Source of the DNA: Dehalococcoidia bacterium | GTDB taxonomy: Bacteria; Chloroflexota; Dehalococcoidia; UBA2979 | Direction: 5' to 3' | Length of the DNA stretch: 20,001 nt | NCBI GenBank assembly: GCA_004297315.1 | Contig: SCTU01000041.1 | Location: 1-20,001, forward strand | Shown: positions 9,299 through 16,842 of the stretch, piece after piece | How the letters are laid out: each line of letters begins with the position of its first letter | Position numbering within the stretch: the stretch's first letter is position 1 | The notes under the pieces: generated by a model | The model's database searches: none | Seen by the model: the letters and a program-made list of their open reading frames with translations, nothing else | Told to the model about the DNA's origin: nothing | Translations under genes and position numbers: made by a program

Positions 9299-9330
9299 AA
9301 CCGGTTGAATTCGCGTAAACCGTCCGGTTT
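9299..9330. promoter_or_regulatory. Two CCGGTT-type palindromes upstream of the BcsB-family gene
   Basis: AACCGGTT (9299-9306) and AAACCG-TC-CGGTTT (9317-9330) share the CGGTT half-site. Their centres are about 21 bases apart, near two helical turns, and they lie 40-70 bases before the start at 9370. They could be paired operator sites for the + strand gene. I see no convincing -35/-10 pair for that gene. Confidence 0.3.
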
Positions 9331-9369
9331 GGCGGCAGATGTAACGAGGTTGCGTCTTAGGATGCAGCG

Positions 9370-11622
9370 ATGAGGCGACCCGGCCTGCCCTTCCCCCTTC
9401 CCGCCTGGCGGCAGACCGCGGCTGTGGTGACCGTCCTGGCACTGGGCGCATGGCTGGGCGTGCGCGTCCCGGCCTCCGCCCAGGAACCTCCGACCTTCGC
9501 GCCGAAGACCGCCCCGAAGAGCCTCACCACCCTGGAAGACCTCGGGATCGGCGACACCGCCGCCCAGGGCGCCCGCATAACCAAAGAATTCTTCTTCTCG
9601 GGCGCCGGCGACTACGAGTTGGGCGACAACAACCGAGTGTCCGTGGACATCACCCACTCGAACTTGTTGGACGCCCAGCGCTCCGTGATGAACGTCGTCT
9701 TGAACAACCGTCCGCTTCAGTCGATCCGTCTTGACGAGAAGAACGTCAATTTCGGGCACTACGAGATCAACGTGCCGAAAAACCTCGTCGCGAAGGACTT
9801 CAACCGTCTGACCTTTGAGTTCGGGATGACGACGGGGCTCCTCTGCGAGGACCCGTTCAGTCCGGCGCTGTTCACCAACATCTTGCGCACCACGTCGTTC
9901 CAGATCGACTTCGCGAGCAACCCACCCGTCCCGCGCATCGGCGCGCCGAACCTCGCGGAGTACCCGTACCCGTTCTTCCGCCCCGGCTACCCGGTCGTGG
10001 CGCCGGTCGTAATCGCGATCCCCGACGAACCGAACGAGGTTGAACTGACCGGCGCGTACCGCATTGCGGCCGACCTGGCGACGCGCGTGCTCTTCGACCT
10101 CGAACTGTTGCGGGTGCGCCCGGTCTCTTCGATCACGCCGGACGAACTGCAGAACCAGCAGCTGATCCTGATCGGCACCCCGGGGCGGAACGCTCTCGTC
10201 GCCCGGGCGCTCTCGACGACGCCCTTCCACCTGCAGGGCGATCAGATGTTCCGCGATCAGCAGCCGCTTGACCCCACCTTCGGCGTACTCGCGCTGACTC
10301 CCTCGCCATACAACGGCAACCTCCGTGCGCTCCTCGCCACGGGCGCTGGCGACCAGGCCGTGAAGCGTTCCGTCGACGCGCTCACCAGCGCAGAGCCCTC
10401 AGCGCTGCTCGCGGGCCCCACCGGGGTCCTGACGGAGCCCGTCATCCCCCCCGCCAGCCGCACCTTCCAATCGATCTTCACGTTCAAGGAGGCTGGCGCG
10501 AAGGAGCAGACGCTCGTGGGCGGCGGCACGCAGAACGCCACGCTGGTCTTCTCCTCGCCGGCGCCCGCGCCGGGGGCACACGGGAAGCTCGACCTCATGA
10601 TCTCGCACCCGGACATCATCGACCGCCGCCGCTCGAACATCGTGGTCGAACTGAACGGGCAGGCGATCCAGACCATCAAGATCAACAAGGAGCAGACGCG
10701 CCGGGTCTCCTACCAGGTGGACCTGTTCTCGGACGTCCTTCGCGTCGGCCCAAACACCCTCACGCTCCGCACCACCCTGTACGACCCCGAGCCGCTGGTG
10801 CTCGAGGCGTGCGAGAGCACGGCGTCGGAACGGTTCTTCATCACCGTCCACGATGACTCCGCGATCTCCCTGCCGCAGGCCGCGGGGACGAGTTCCGGCA
10901 GCGACCTTGCCTCCCTCCCGTTCCCGTTCGCCGGGCTGCTTGGCCTGCGCGAGACCACGTTCATCGTGAACGAGCGCGACAACAACTCACTGCGCGCCGG
11001 GATGCTCGCCACGATCGCCCTCGGGCGGCGCTTCGGCGCACAGAACGAGTTCACCGTCGTGCCAGCCACCACCGCGACTCCGCAGAACGTCGGAGACCGT
11101 CACGTCGTCGCGATCAACGTGCCGCGTGAGACGGCAATCGGCCAGCAGATCGAAAAGGTGCTCCCGCTCCTCCTCCGGCCGGACGGCACACGGGCGCTCG
11201 TCGAGGAGAAGGGGACGCTCGCCGAGATCCTCGACTCCTCGCGCGTGGGCGCGCTGCAACTGGCGCAGGTCCCGTGGGCCACGAACCGACGGCTCCTCGC
11301 CGTCACCGGCACCGACAACATCGCGCTCGGCTGGGCCGCCGACGCACTGCCCAAGGGCGGGCTGACCGGAAACGTCGCGCTGTTCCAGTCCGCGAAACAG
11401 GTCAACACCTTCTCGCTCAAGCGCGTGGCGGACGTGGACGAAAACAGCCTCAAGGGCCGCTTCACCGACGCCGAGGCACGTCAGGCCACCCTGCTGGCGG
11501 TCGTGCTGATCGTCCTCGGATCGATCGCCCTCATGGTCCTCTGGTCGGTGCGCAACCGCCTCGCTCCGCGCACCGTCGGCCTGCCGCGCATCGGCCGCCG
11601 CCGAGGCGGACGGCGCCGCTGA
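9370..11622 (+). CDS. bcsB: BcsB-family (cellulose synthase subunit B-like) exported membrane-anchored protein
   Basis: BcsB proteins are extracytoplasmic partners of the BcsA glycosyltransferase; they guide the polysaccharide and anchor BcsA through a C-terminal helix. This 750-residue protein has an N-terminal signal (RR, hydrophobic stretch 15-33, ASA before Q38 as likely cleavage site). It then shows the alternating plan of the family: carbohydrate-binding-like domain about 60-185, flavodoxin-like domain about 205-345, a second pair about 365-515 and 525-700, one transmembrane helix about 706-727 and a short arginine-rich cytoplasmic tail. Both binding-like domains carry the family pattern of N-x-L followed by a cysteine (C159 in GLLCEDPF; the second in VLEACEST). 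The ATG at 9370 has an AGGA ribosome site 7 bases upstream. It appears monocistronic, with no bcsA, PilZ or glycosyl hydrolase gene in the window, so the polymer it serves may not be cellulose and the symbol denotes family only. Confidence 0.85.
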   Translation: MRRPGLPFPLPAWRQTAAVVTVLALGAWLGVRVPASAQEPPTFAPKTAPKSLTTLEDLGIGDTAAQGARITKEFFFSGAGDYELGDNNRVSVDITHSNLLDAQRSVMNVVLNNRPLQSIRLDEKNVNFGHYEINVPKNLVAKDFNRLTFEFGMTTGLLCEDPFSPALFTNILRTTSFQIDFASNPPVPRIGAPNLAEYPYPFFRPGYPVVAPVVIAIPDEPNEVELTGAYRIAADLATRVLFDLELLRVRPVSSITPDELQNQQLILIGTPGRNALVARALSTTPFHLQGDQMFRDQQPLDPTFGVLALTPSPYNGNLRALLATGAGDQAVKRSVDALTSAEPSALLAGPTGVLTEPVIPPASRTFQSIFTFKEAGAKEQTLVGGGTQNATLVFSSPAPAPGAHGKLDLMISHPDIIDRRRSNIVVELNGQAIQTIKINKEQTRRVSYQVDLFSDVLRVGPNTLTLRTTLYDPEPLVLEACESTASERFFITVHDDSAISLPQAAGTSSGSDLASLPFPFAGLLGLRETTFIVNERDNNSLRAGMLATIALGRRFGAQNEFTVVPATTATPQNVGDRHVVAINVPRETAIGQQIEKVLPLLLRPDGTRALVEEKGTLAEILDSSRVGALQLAQVPWATNRRLLAVTGTDNIALGWAADALPKGGLTGNVALFQSAKQVNTFSLKRVADVDENSLKGRFTDAEARQATLLAVVLIVLGSIALMVLWSVRNRLAPRTVGLPRIGRRRGGRRR

Positions 11623-11642
11623 CGGCCTGCGCCCGGCGTCAG
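11619..11642. terminator. Possible weak shared terminator between convergent genes
   Basis: CTGACG (11619-11624) and CGTCAG (11637-11642) form a 6-bp inverted repeat with a 12-base GC-rich loop. The arms contain the stop codons of both convergent genes (TGA at 11620-11622; the minus-strand stop at 11641-11639). There is no T-run, so terminator function is doubtful, but nothing else lies in this 16-base gap. Confidence 0.25.
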
Positions 11643-12877
11643 CCCAGTTCCACCTCGGGCCGTTCTTCCCAGACGACCTGACGCGCGACGAGGTCGTCCA
11701 ACCGGGCGACATCGAGGTGCAGCAGTTCGCCCAGCACTTCGCGGCTGTGCTGGCCCATGTCCGGCGAACTACCGCGCAGCCCGCCGGGCGTACGCGAGAG
11801 TTTCACCGGAGTATTCGTCAGCGGGATCGTGCCGAACGTGTGATGCGCCACCGGCACGAACATCTCGCGCTCGCGCACCTGCGGTAGCGCTGCCGCCTCC
11901 GGGATCGAGTTCAGCGGGCCACACGGGATGCCGTACGGCCCAAGCGCGTCGACCCACTGCGCCGTCGGGCGCTTGCGGAAGGCCTCGGTCAGCAGCGGCT
12001 CCAACTCGCCGTGGTTGCGCAGGCGCGCGGCGGACGAGTGGAACCGCGGGTCGTCGATCAACTCGGGAAGGCCGAGTTCGGAGCAGAGCAGCGCCCACTG
12101 GTTCGGCACGCCCCACGCCAGCGCCAGCACCATCCACCCGTCCGCCGTCGGGAAGGCCTGGAACGGCACCGCCGAGGGGTGTCGCGTGCCGAGGCGCTCT
12201 GGCACCTCGCCGGTGAGGTGCCAGCGCATGAACGCGTTCTCCTGGATCGCGATCTGGCAGTCGAGCATCGAGATGTCGATCAGTTGCCCGCGTCCCGACT
12301 GCCCGCGCTCTCGCAGTGCCGCGAGGATGCCCACCGCGCAGTAGAGCCCCGCCGCGATGTCGCCGAGCGAGAGGCCAGGGCGCACCGGCCCGCCTCCCGG
12401 CTCGCCCGTCACCGACATCACCCCGCCTGCCCCCTGCACGATCACGTCGAGCGCCGGCTTCGAGGCCATCTCGCCGGTCCGTCCGTACCCGGAGATCGCG
12501 GCATAGATCAGCGCCGGGTACTCCTTCGACAGCGCGTCGTAGCCGAGGCCGAGGCGGTCCATCACCCCCGGCGTGAAGTTCTCCACGAGGACATCGGTCT
12601 CGTGAAGCAAGTCGCGAAACAGCGCCTTGCCCTCCTCCGTCGTGAGGTCGAGCGCGATCGAGCGCTTGCCACGGTTGATCGAGAAGAAGTACCCCGACTC
12701 GCCCTCGATGATCGGTGCGGTCGTGCGCGCCACGTCGCCGTAGGGCGGACGTTCCACCTTGATCACGTCGGCGCCGAGGTCGGCGAGCGTCGCCGTGCAG
12801 AACGGCCCGGAGAGCACCCAGGTCAGGTCGAGTACGCGGAGCCCGGCGAGCGGCCCGGTCGTCGGCAGCGGCGGCAT
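11639..12877 (-). CDS. CaiB/BaiF family class III CoA-transferase
   Basis: Family members move CoA between carboxylic acids, or between a CoA-thioester and an acid, by a ping-pong mechanism with an aspartyl-CoA anhydride. The 412 residues match the family. Seen: an N-terminal LAGLRVLDLTWVLSGPFC segment, ADLGADVIKVE (about 32-42), GYFFSINRGKRSIALDL (about 62-78), DVLVENFTPG (about 95-104) and GLSLGDIAAGLYCAVGIL, where Asp173 matches the catalytic Asp169 of formyl-CoA transferase. The ATG at 12877 lies 21 bases after the DMT transporter stop, with AAGGAG (12895-12890) and GGGGGA (12887-12882) in the gap, so the two genes are probably co-transcribed. The substrate cannot be assigned; members act on oxalate, carnitine, succinate, bile acids and aromatic acids. 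Confidence 0.93.
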   Translation of the reverse strand: MPPLPTTGPLAGLRVLDLTWVLSGPFCTATLADLGADVIKVERPPYGDVARTTAPIIEGESGYFFSINRGKRSIALDLTTEEGKALFRDLLHETDVLVENFTPGVMDRLGLGYDALSKEYPALIYAAISGYGRTGEMASKPALDVIVQGAGGVMSVTGEPGGGPVRPGLSLGDIAAGLYCAVGILAALRERGQSGRGQLIDISMLDCQIAIQENAFMRWHLTGEVPERLGTRHPSAVPFQAFPTADGWMVLALAWGVPNQWALLCSELGLPELIDDPRFHSSAARLRNHGELEPLLTEAFRKRPTAQWVDALGPYGIPCGPLNSIPEAAALPQVREREMFVPVAHHTFGTIPLTNTPVKLSRTPGGLRGSSPDMGQHSREVLGELLHLDVARLDDLVARQVVWEERPEVELG

Positions 12878-12898
12878 CGCGTCCCCCTGCTCCTTCGG

Positions 12899-13798
12899 TC
12901 ACATCTCCTGCGACACAACGTGGAGGGTGCGCGCGTCGCGCAGGGCAAGGTACACCCCGACCAGCACGACCGCCCCGCCCGCCACCTCGACGAGACGCGG
13001 CGTCTCGCCGAGCAGCGGCATGGCGAGCGCGGCTGCGCCAATAGGCTCGCCGAGGATGGCCACCGCGACCACAGCCGCGGGCAGCGAGCCGAGCGCCCAG
13101 TTCAGCGCGTTGTGCCCGACGAGCTGCGGCACAAGCGCCACCGCCGCCATCGCCACGTACGCCTCGCGCGGGTGCCCGGCGAGCGGCGTGCCGCTCAGCA
13201 CGAGCGCCATCAGTAGCAGCAGCGCCGTCGCCGGGTAGACCGCGCCGGCGTAGGCCGCCGTCGAGAGCCGGCGGCGTGCGCGGCGGCCGGCGAGGAGGTA
13301 GCAGCCACTCATCGCGCCGCCAATGAGCGCGAACGCGTCGCCGCCCAGCGTCCCTCGGTCGCCGCCATGAGGGAGCACGAGCAGCAGCGCACCAGCGGTC
13401 GCGACGCCAATCCCCACCAGCGTCCCGCGGCGCGGCCGTTCGCCGAGGAACGCCCACCCGCCGACCGCGAGGAATAGCGGCTGCATGGTCACGAGCGCCA
13501 CGCTCGCCACGACGGACGTGCGCTGGAGCGAGGCGACCCAGAATCCGAAATGCGCCGCGAGTGCCGCCGCCGACAGCCCGAGGAGCAGCCACTCACCTCT
13601 CGTTAGTCCGCGCCACTGGCGGACGCCTCCGTCCGCTACGGCGAGGAGCAGCATCGGCGGCGCGGCGAGCGAGAGGCGCACGGCCGCGATCGTCAGCGAG
13701 GGGGCTTCGGCCAACCGGATCAGCGGTGCCGCGAACGAGATCGCGAGGACGCCCACGCCCAGCGCCAGCAGATGGCGGCCACTCAGGCGCTCCGGCAT
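12899..13798 (-). CDS. DMT superfamily (EamA-like) membrane transporter
   Basis: This is a probable inner-membrane metabolite transporter of the drug/metabolite type, a family that includes amino-acid and metabolite exporters. The 299 residues are almost entirely made of about ten hydrophobic segments arranged as two repeats of five, from HLLALGVGVLAISFAAPLIR to the last segment GGAVVLVGVYLAL. The second repeat carries the EamA-like NWALGSLPAAVVAVAILGEPI region. The frame is open for 40 more codons upstream, but these are hydrophilic, unlike the family, and would overlap the divergent gene, so the ATG at 13798 is preferred. No good Shine-Dalgarno sequence precedes it. It lies directly upstream of the CoA-transferase gene, so it may move that enzyme's acid substrate or product (inference only). 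Confidence 0.88.
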   Translation of the reverse strand: MPERLSGRHLLALGVGVLAISFAAPLIRLAEAPSLTIAAVRLSLAAPPMLLLAVADGGVRQWRGLTRGEWLLLGLSAAALAAHFGFWVASLQRTSVVASVALVTMQPLFLAVGGWAFLGERPRRGTLVGIGVATAGALLLVLPHGGDRGTLGGDAFALIGGAMSGCYLLAGRRARRRLSTAAYAGAVYPATALLLLMALVLSGTPLAGHPREAYVAMAAVALVPQLVGHNALNWALGSLPAAVVAVAILGEPIGAAALAMPLLGETPRLVEVAGGAVVLVGVYLALRDARTLHVVSQEM

Positions 13799-13839
13799 GC
13801 GCCGGAGGCTAACATCGCGACCGCTATCATGCCGGAGGC
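13790..13839. promoter_or_regulatory. Divergent control region with CCGGAG repeats
   Basis: The 73-base gap between the divergent DMT and M20 genes holds a perfect 10-bp inverted repeat (CTCCGGCATG at 13790-13799, CATGCCGGAG at 13828-13837). A 9-base direct repeat GCCGGAGGC (13801-13809 and 13831-13839) is spaced 30 bases apart, close to three helical turns. A -10-like TATCAT (13825-13830) faces the M20 gene but lacks a clear -35. The repeats overlap the DMT start codon, so a bound regulator could control both directions. Confidence 0.35.
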
Positions 13840-13871
13840 CGCAAAGGGCGGCGCTTTGGGGGGCGTGCAAG

Positions 13872-15182
13872 ATGGCCGAACTACAGATCGACTGGGATGA
13901 CTGGACGACGCGCGCCACCGACTGGCTGTCTGACTACATCCGTGTCGACACCGTCAACCCGCCGGGGAATGAGATGCGCGCCTGCGACTGGCTCGGCCGC
14001 ATCCTGGACGCCGAGGGCATCCCGTACACCCTCTATCGCAGCGCACCCGAGCGCGCGAACCTTGTCGCGCGGCTTTCCGGCACGGGCACGCGCGGGAAGG
14101 GACTCATCCTCCTCAACCACACCGACGTCGTCCCGTTTGAGCGCGCCCACTGGACCGTCGACCCGCTCGGCGGCGAGGTCAGCGAGGGCTACATCTGGGG
14201 CCGCGGCGCGCAGGACATGAAGGGGATGGGGATCATGGAGCTGGTGGTGTTCCTGCTCCACCACCGCCTCGGCCTCCCGCTCACCCGCGACCTCGTTTTC
14301 ATGGCGGTCGCCGACGAGGAAGCCGGCTCCGAGTTCGGCGTGGAGTTCCTCGACGCCAACCATCCCGACCTGCTCGACTGCGACTACGTGATCAACGAGG
14401 GCGGCGGTGGTTCTACCGAGGTGCTCGGGGTCGAGCGGAACACGTTCAACATCGGCGTCTCGGAGAAGGGGCCGCTCTGGCTCCGGCTCCGCGCGCACGG
14501 CCGTCCGGGGCACGGCTCCGTGCCGCACGACGACAACGCCGGTGACCGACTCATCCGTGCGCTCCAACGCATCCAGGACTGGGAGCGCCCGCTCCTGCCG
14601 GCGCCCGAGGTGCGCGAGTACTTTCGCCAACTCTGGCAGGCGGGGATCATTGAGCGCGAGCCAGACGACGAGATGCTCGCGCAGTTCGCGAAGGACAACC
14701 CGCGACTCCGTTCGGTGCAGATGAACTCGATCTCGCTCACGACGCTAACCGCCGGCGTGAAGCACAACGTGATCCCCGCACAGGCCGAGGCCACCCTCGA
14801 CATCCGTCTCGTGCCGGGATACGACCCCGACCAGTTCATCCGCGAAATCACGGAGGTGATTGACGACGGCCGGGTCGACGTGGAAACCGTCTTCGGGTCC
14901 TCCTCGCCTGCCTCGACCGTCGGCACTGAGCTCTACGAGATCATGAAGCGCGAGGCGAAGCGCGCCGTGGAGGACGCGGTCGTCGTGCCGGTCGTGGGGA
15001 CGGGGTTCACGGACTCGCGCATCTTCCGCCGTCGCGGGATCGAGGCCTACGGGTTCGTCCCGGCGCTCACCGGCCCGCAGGACCAGGGCCGCGTCCACGG
15101 CAACGACGAGCGTCTCTCGATCGAGAATCTCCGCCTTGGGATGCAGATCCTCTTCCACACTGTGCGCGGGATCTGCGGCTAG
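13872..15182 (+). CDS. M20 family metallopeptidase / amidohydrolase
   Basis: This is a probable cytoplasmic di-metal hydrolase of the ArgE/DapE/CPG2/aminoacylase-like M20 family, cleaving a peptide or N-acyl amino acid amide bond. It has 436 residues with the ATG at 13872. Metal and catalytic residues visible: H83 and D85 (NHTDVV), D115 (WGRGAQDMKG), E149-E150 (ADEEAGSE), E176 (INEGGG) and a C-terminal histidine near 412 (GRVHGNDE). The dimerisation domain contains GRPGHGSVPHDDNAG (about 210-225). There is no signal peptide. The frame remains open upstream to 13485, but that part is antisense to the DMT gene; MAELQIDWDDW is the natural start, preceded by a G-rich stretch. It is first in a likely operon with two 3-hydroxyacyl-CoA dehydrogenases, 42 bases downstream. 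The substrate is not deducible. Confidence 0.92.
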   Translation: MAELQIDWDDWTTRATDWLSDYIRVDTVNPPGNEMRACDWLGRILDAEGIPYTLYRSAPERANLVARLSGTGTRGKGLILLNHTDVVPFERAHWTVDPLGGEVSEGYIWGRGAQDMKGMGIMELVVFLLHHRLGLPLTRDLVFMAVADEEAGSEFGVEFLDANHPDLLDCDYVINEGGGGSTEVLGVERNTFNIGVSEKGPLWLRLRAHGRPGHGSVPHDDNAGDRLIRALQRIQDWERPLLPAPEVREYFRQLWQAGIIEREPDDEMLAQFAKDNPRLRSVQMNSISLTTLTAGVKHNVIPAQAEATLDIRLVPGYDPDQFIREITEVIDDGRVDVETVFGSSSPASTVGTELYEIMKREAKRAVEDAVVVPVVGTGFTDSRIFRRRGIEAYGFVPALTGPQDQGRVHGNDERLSIENLRLGMQILFHTVRGICG

Positions 15183-15224
15183 ACTGCTCGCGCCCGGCAG
15201 GCTTCTGCGGCGAAGGGGAGACCG

Positions 15225-15977
15225 GTGAAGTTCGAAGATGTGAAGACGATCGGCGTCATGGGCGGCGGCGTCATGGGCGGCGGCATCGCCCAGGTCATGG
15301 CCGCTGCCGGCTACCGCGTGATCGTCCGCGACCTGACGGACGAACTCATCGAAAAGACCCGCGACGCGATCTTCGAGAGCCGCTGGGGCGTCAAACGCGC
15401 CGTCGAGATCGGCAAACTCGAGTTCGACAAGGCCCGCGCGACGATGGAGCGCATCTCGTTCACCACGAAGGTCGAGGACCTGCGCGACGTCGACATGATC
15501 ATCGAGGCCGTCCCGGAGAAGCTCGAGCTCAAACAGCAGGTCTTCGCCGAACTCGACAAGGTCGTGAAGGCGGACTGCATCTTCGCCTCGAACACCTCAG
15601 GGTTCGTGGTCGCCGAAATGGCGAGGGACGTGTCGGAAGGCCGCAAGGCGCTCTTCGCCGGCATGCACTTCTTCAACCCCGTTCCGGCGATGAAGTGCGT
15701 CGAGGTGATCTCCACCCCGCAGACGTTGCCCGAGGTCACTGACGCGGTATTCCGCGTGGGCCAGCAGGCGGGCAAGGTCGCCGTCCACGTGAAGGACGGG
15801 CCGGGCACCTACGGCTTCATCGTGAACCGCGTGTACGCCGCCGCCCGCCGCGAGGCCGACAAGATCGTCGAGGCCGGCCTGGCCACAAAGGAAGACATCG
15901 ACACGGCGATGAAGACCGGTCGCAACTGGCCTTCCGGTTTCTATGAGCAACGCGGCGGCATCGGGCGGCAGTGGTAG
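15225..15977 (+). CDS. 3-hydroxyacyl-CoA dehydrogenase-like protein, short form, copy 1
   Basis: This is a probable NAD-dependent oxidoreductase acting on a 3-hydroxyacyl- or 3-hydroxybutyryl-CoA. The 250 residues contain the NAD motif GGGVMG (13-18) and the catalytic set expected from the human enzyme: S125 (SNTSG), H148 (MHFFNP), E160 (CVEVI) and N201 (GFIVNR). The start is GTG at 15225, preceded by AAGGGGAG with 4 bases between. The C-terminal domain is short: where the family continues with a GPLELADLIGLD-like segment and further helices, this protein has GRNWPSGFYEQRGGIGRQW and stops. Copy 2 ends at the same place, so this is a design feature and not a frameshift. It lies 50 bases before copy 2; the two align without gaps at about 68% identity (170 of 250 by hand count). 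Confidence 0.88.
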   Translation: MKFEDVKTIGVMGGGVMGGGIAQVMAAAGYRVIVRDLTDELIEKTRDAIFESRWGVKRAVEIGKLEFDKARATMERISFTTKVEDLRDVDMIIEAVPEKLELKQQVFAELDKVVKADCIFASNTSGFVVAEMARDVSEGRKALFAGMHFFNPVPAMKCVEVISTPQTLPEVTDAVFRVGQQAGKVAVHVKDGPGTYGFIVNRVYAAARREADKIVEAGLATKEDIDTAMKTGRNWPSGFYEQRGGIGRQW

Positions 15978-16027
15978 CGGCCACGCGATCGACCACTGGC
16001 TGATCAAGCGCTCGGACGGAGGCCGCG

Positions 16028-16780
16028 ATGCGGTTCGAGGACGTGAAGACCATCGGGATCATGGGCGGCGGCGTCATGGGCGGCGGCATCGCCCAGATCA
16101 TGGCGATCGCCGGGTACGAGGTCATCGTCCGCGACCTCACCAACGAACTGATCCAGGTCACACGCGACGCCGTCGTCGAAGGCCGCTGGGGGATGAAGCG
16201 CGCCGTCGAGCGCGGCAAACTGTCCTTCGACCAGTGCGCCGAGGCGATGGAGCGCATCCACTTCACGCTCGCCACGCGCGACCTCCACGACGTCGACCTC
16301 CTCATCGAGGCGATCCCGGAGAGGCTCGATCTGAAGCAGCAGGTCTTCGCCGAACTCGACACGCTGATCAAGCCCGAGGCGATCTTCGCGACAAACACCT
16401 CGGGCTTCCCCGTCGCCGACATCGCACGGGACGTGTCCGAGGGCCGTAAGGCGCTCTTCGCCGGCATGCACTACTCGAACCCGGTGCCCACGATGCGGAT
16501 GTGCGAGGTGATCTACACGCCGCAGACCTCGGAGGAGACGGTCGCCGTCGTCAGGGGCGTCGCCGAGAAGGCTGGCCGCGCGGTCTCGATGGTGAAGGAC
16601 GAACCCGGTTCCTACGGCTTCGTGATGAACCGCATCTTCGCCGCCGCCAAGCGCGAGGCCGACAAGATCGTGGAAGCCGGCATCGCGACGCGCGAGGACG
16701 TCGACCGCGCGATGATCACAGGGCGCAACTGGCCCGCCGCCTTCTACGGCAACCGCGGCGGCATCGGGAAGCAATGGTAG
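16028..16780 (+). CDS. 3-hydroxyacyl-CoA dehydrogenase-like protein, short form, copy 2
   Basis: This is a tandem paralogue of the preceding gene, also exactly 250 residues, starting at ATG 16028 with GGAGG 5 bases upstream. The NAD motif (13-18) and S125, H148, E160 and N201 are all kept, so it is predicted to be an active NAD-dependent dehydrogenase of CoA thioesters. Differences cluster at 169-190 (linker to the C-terminal domain) and near the active site: HFFNP in copy 1 becomes HYSNP, and the neighbouring stretch AMKCVEVIS becomes TMRMCEVIY. This suggests a change in substrate preference rather than loss of function. It ends with the same GRNWPxxFYxxRGGIGxQW tail. It could be specialised for a different chain length, or the pair could form a heterodimer, since members of this family are usually dimers. 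Confidence 0.88.
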   Translation: MRFEDVKTIGIMGGGVMGGGIAQIMAIAGYEVIVRDLTNELIQVTRDAVVEGRWGMKRAVERGKLSFDQCAEAMERIHFTLATRDLHDVDLLIEAIPERLDLKQQVFAELDTLIKPEAIFATNTSGFPVADIARDVSEGRKALFAGMHYSNPVPTMRMCEVIYTPQTSEETVAVVRGVAEKAGRAVSMVKDEPGSYGFVMNRIFAAAKREADKIVEAGIATREDVDRAMITGRNWPAAFYGNRGGIGKQW

Positions 16781-16842
16781 ACACGCCACCCATCATGCCC
16801 CTGAAGCACCGCATCCCCGCGCTCGAGGCGGCGGCACGATGA
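16774..16842 (+). CDS. Possible 22-residue coupling ORF
   Basis: An ATG at 16774 overlaps the last sense codon and stop of dehydrogenase copy 2 (ATGGTAG) and opens a frame of 22 codons whose TGA (16840-16842) overlaps the ATG of the next gene in an ATGA arrangement. Such overlaps can pass ribosomes from one gene to the next. The peptide (beginning MVDTPPIMPLKHR) has no recognised similarity, and the short length means it may be chance. Confidence 0.2.
   Translation: MVDTPPIMPLKHRIPALEAAAR

Larger units (their letters stand above)
15225..16780 (+). repeat. Tandem gene duplication (two 753-bp units, 803-bp period)
   Basis: The two dehydrogenase genes are equal in length, align without gaps and keep long identical DNA stretches in the NAD-binding region (about 15257-15293 and 16060-16096, the alternating ATGGGCGGCGGC block). 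Intergenic spacers are unlike each other, so the duplication is old relative to the spacer sequence. Confidence 0.85.

Noticed and set aside
9362..9373. Three-codon ORF (MQR, stop) whose TGA overlaps the BcsB-family ATG
   Set aside because: Too short to distinguish from chance; a start-stop element is possible but unsupported.
11769..13592. A 607-codon minus-strand frame across the CoA-transferase and transporter genes
   Set aside because: It is a shifted reading of two genes with clear family motifs, and its own translation is arginine/alanine-rich without any domain.
13485..13871. Upstream in-frame extension of the M20 gene
   Set aside because: It is antisense to the DMT transporter and its translation does not look like an M20 N-terminus.
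13799..13918. Upstream in-frame extension of the DMT transporter by 40 codons
   Set aside because: It would overlap the divergent M20 start and adds a polar stretch that DMT proteins lack.
15978..16027. Frameshift as the cause of the short C-terminus of dehydrogenase copy 1
   Set aside because: The other + strand frames after the stop show nothing like the missing helices, and copy 2 ends at the identical position.
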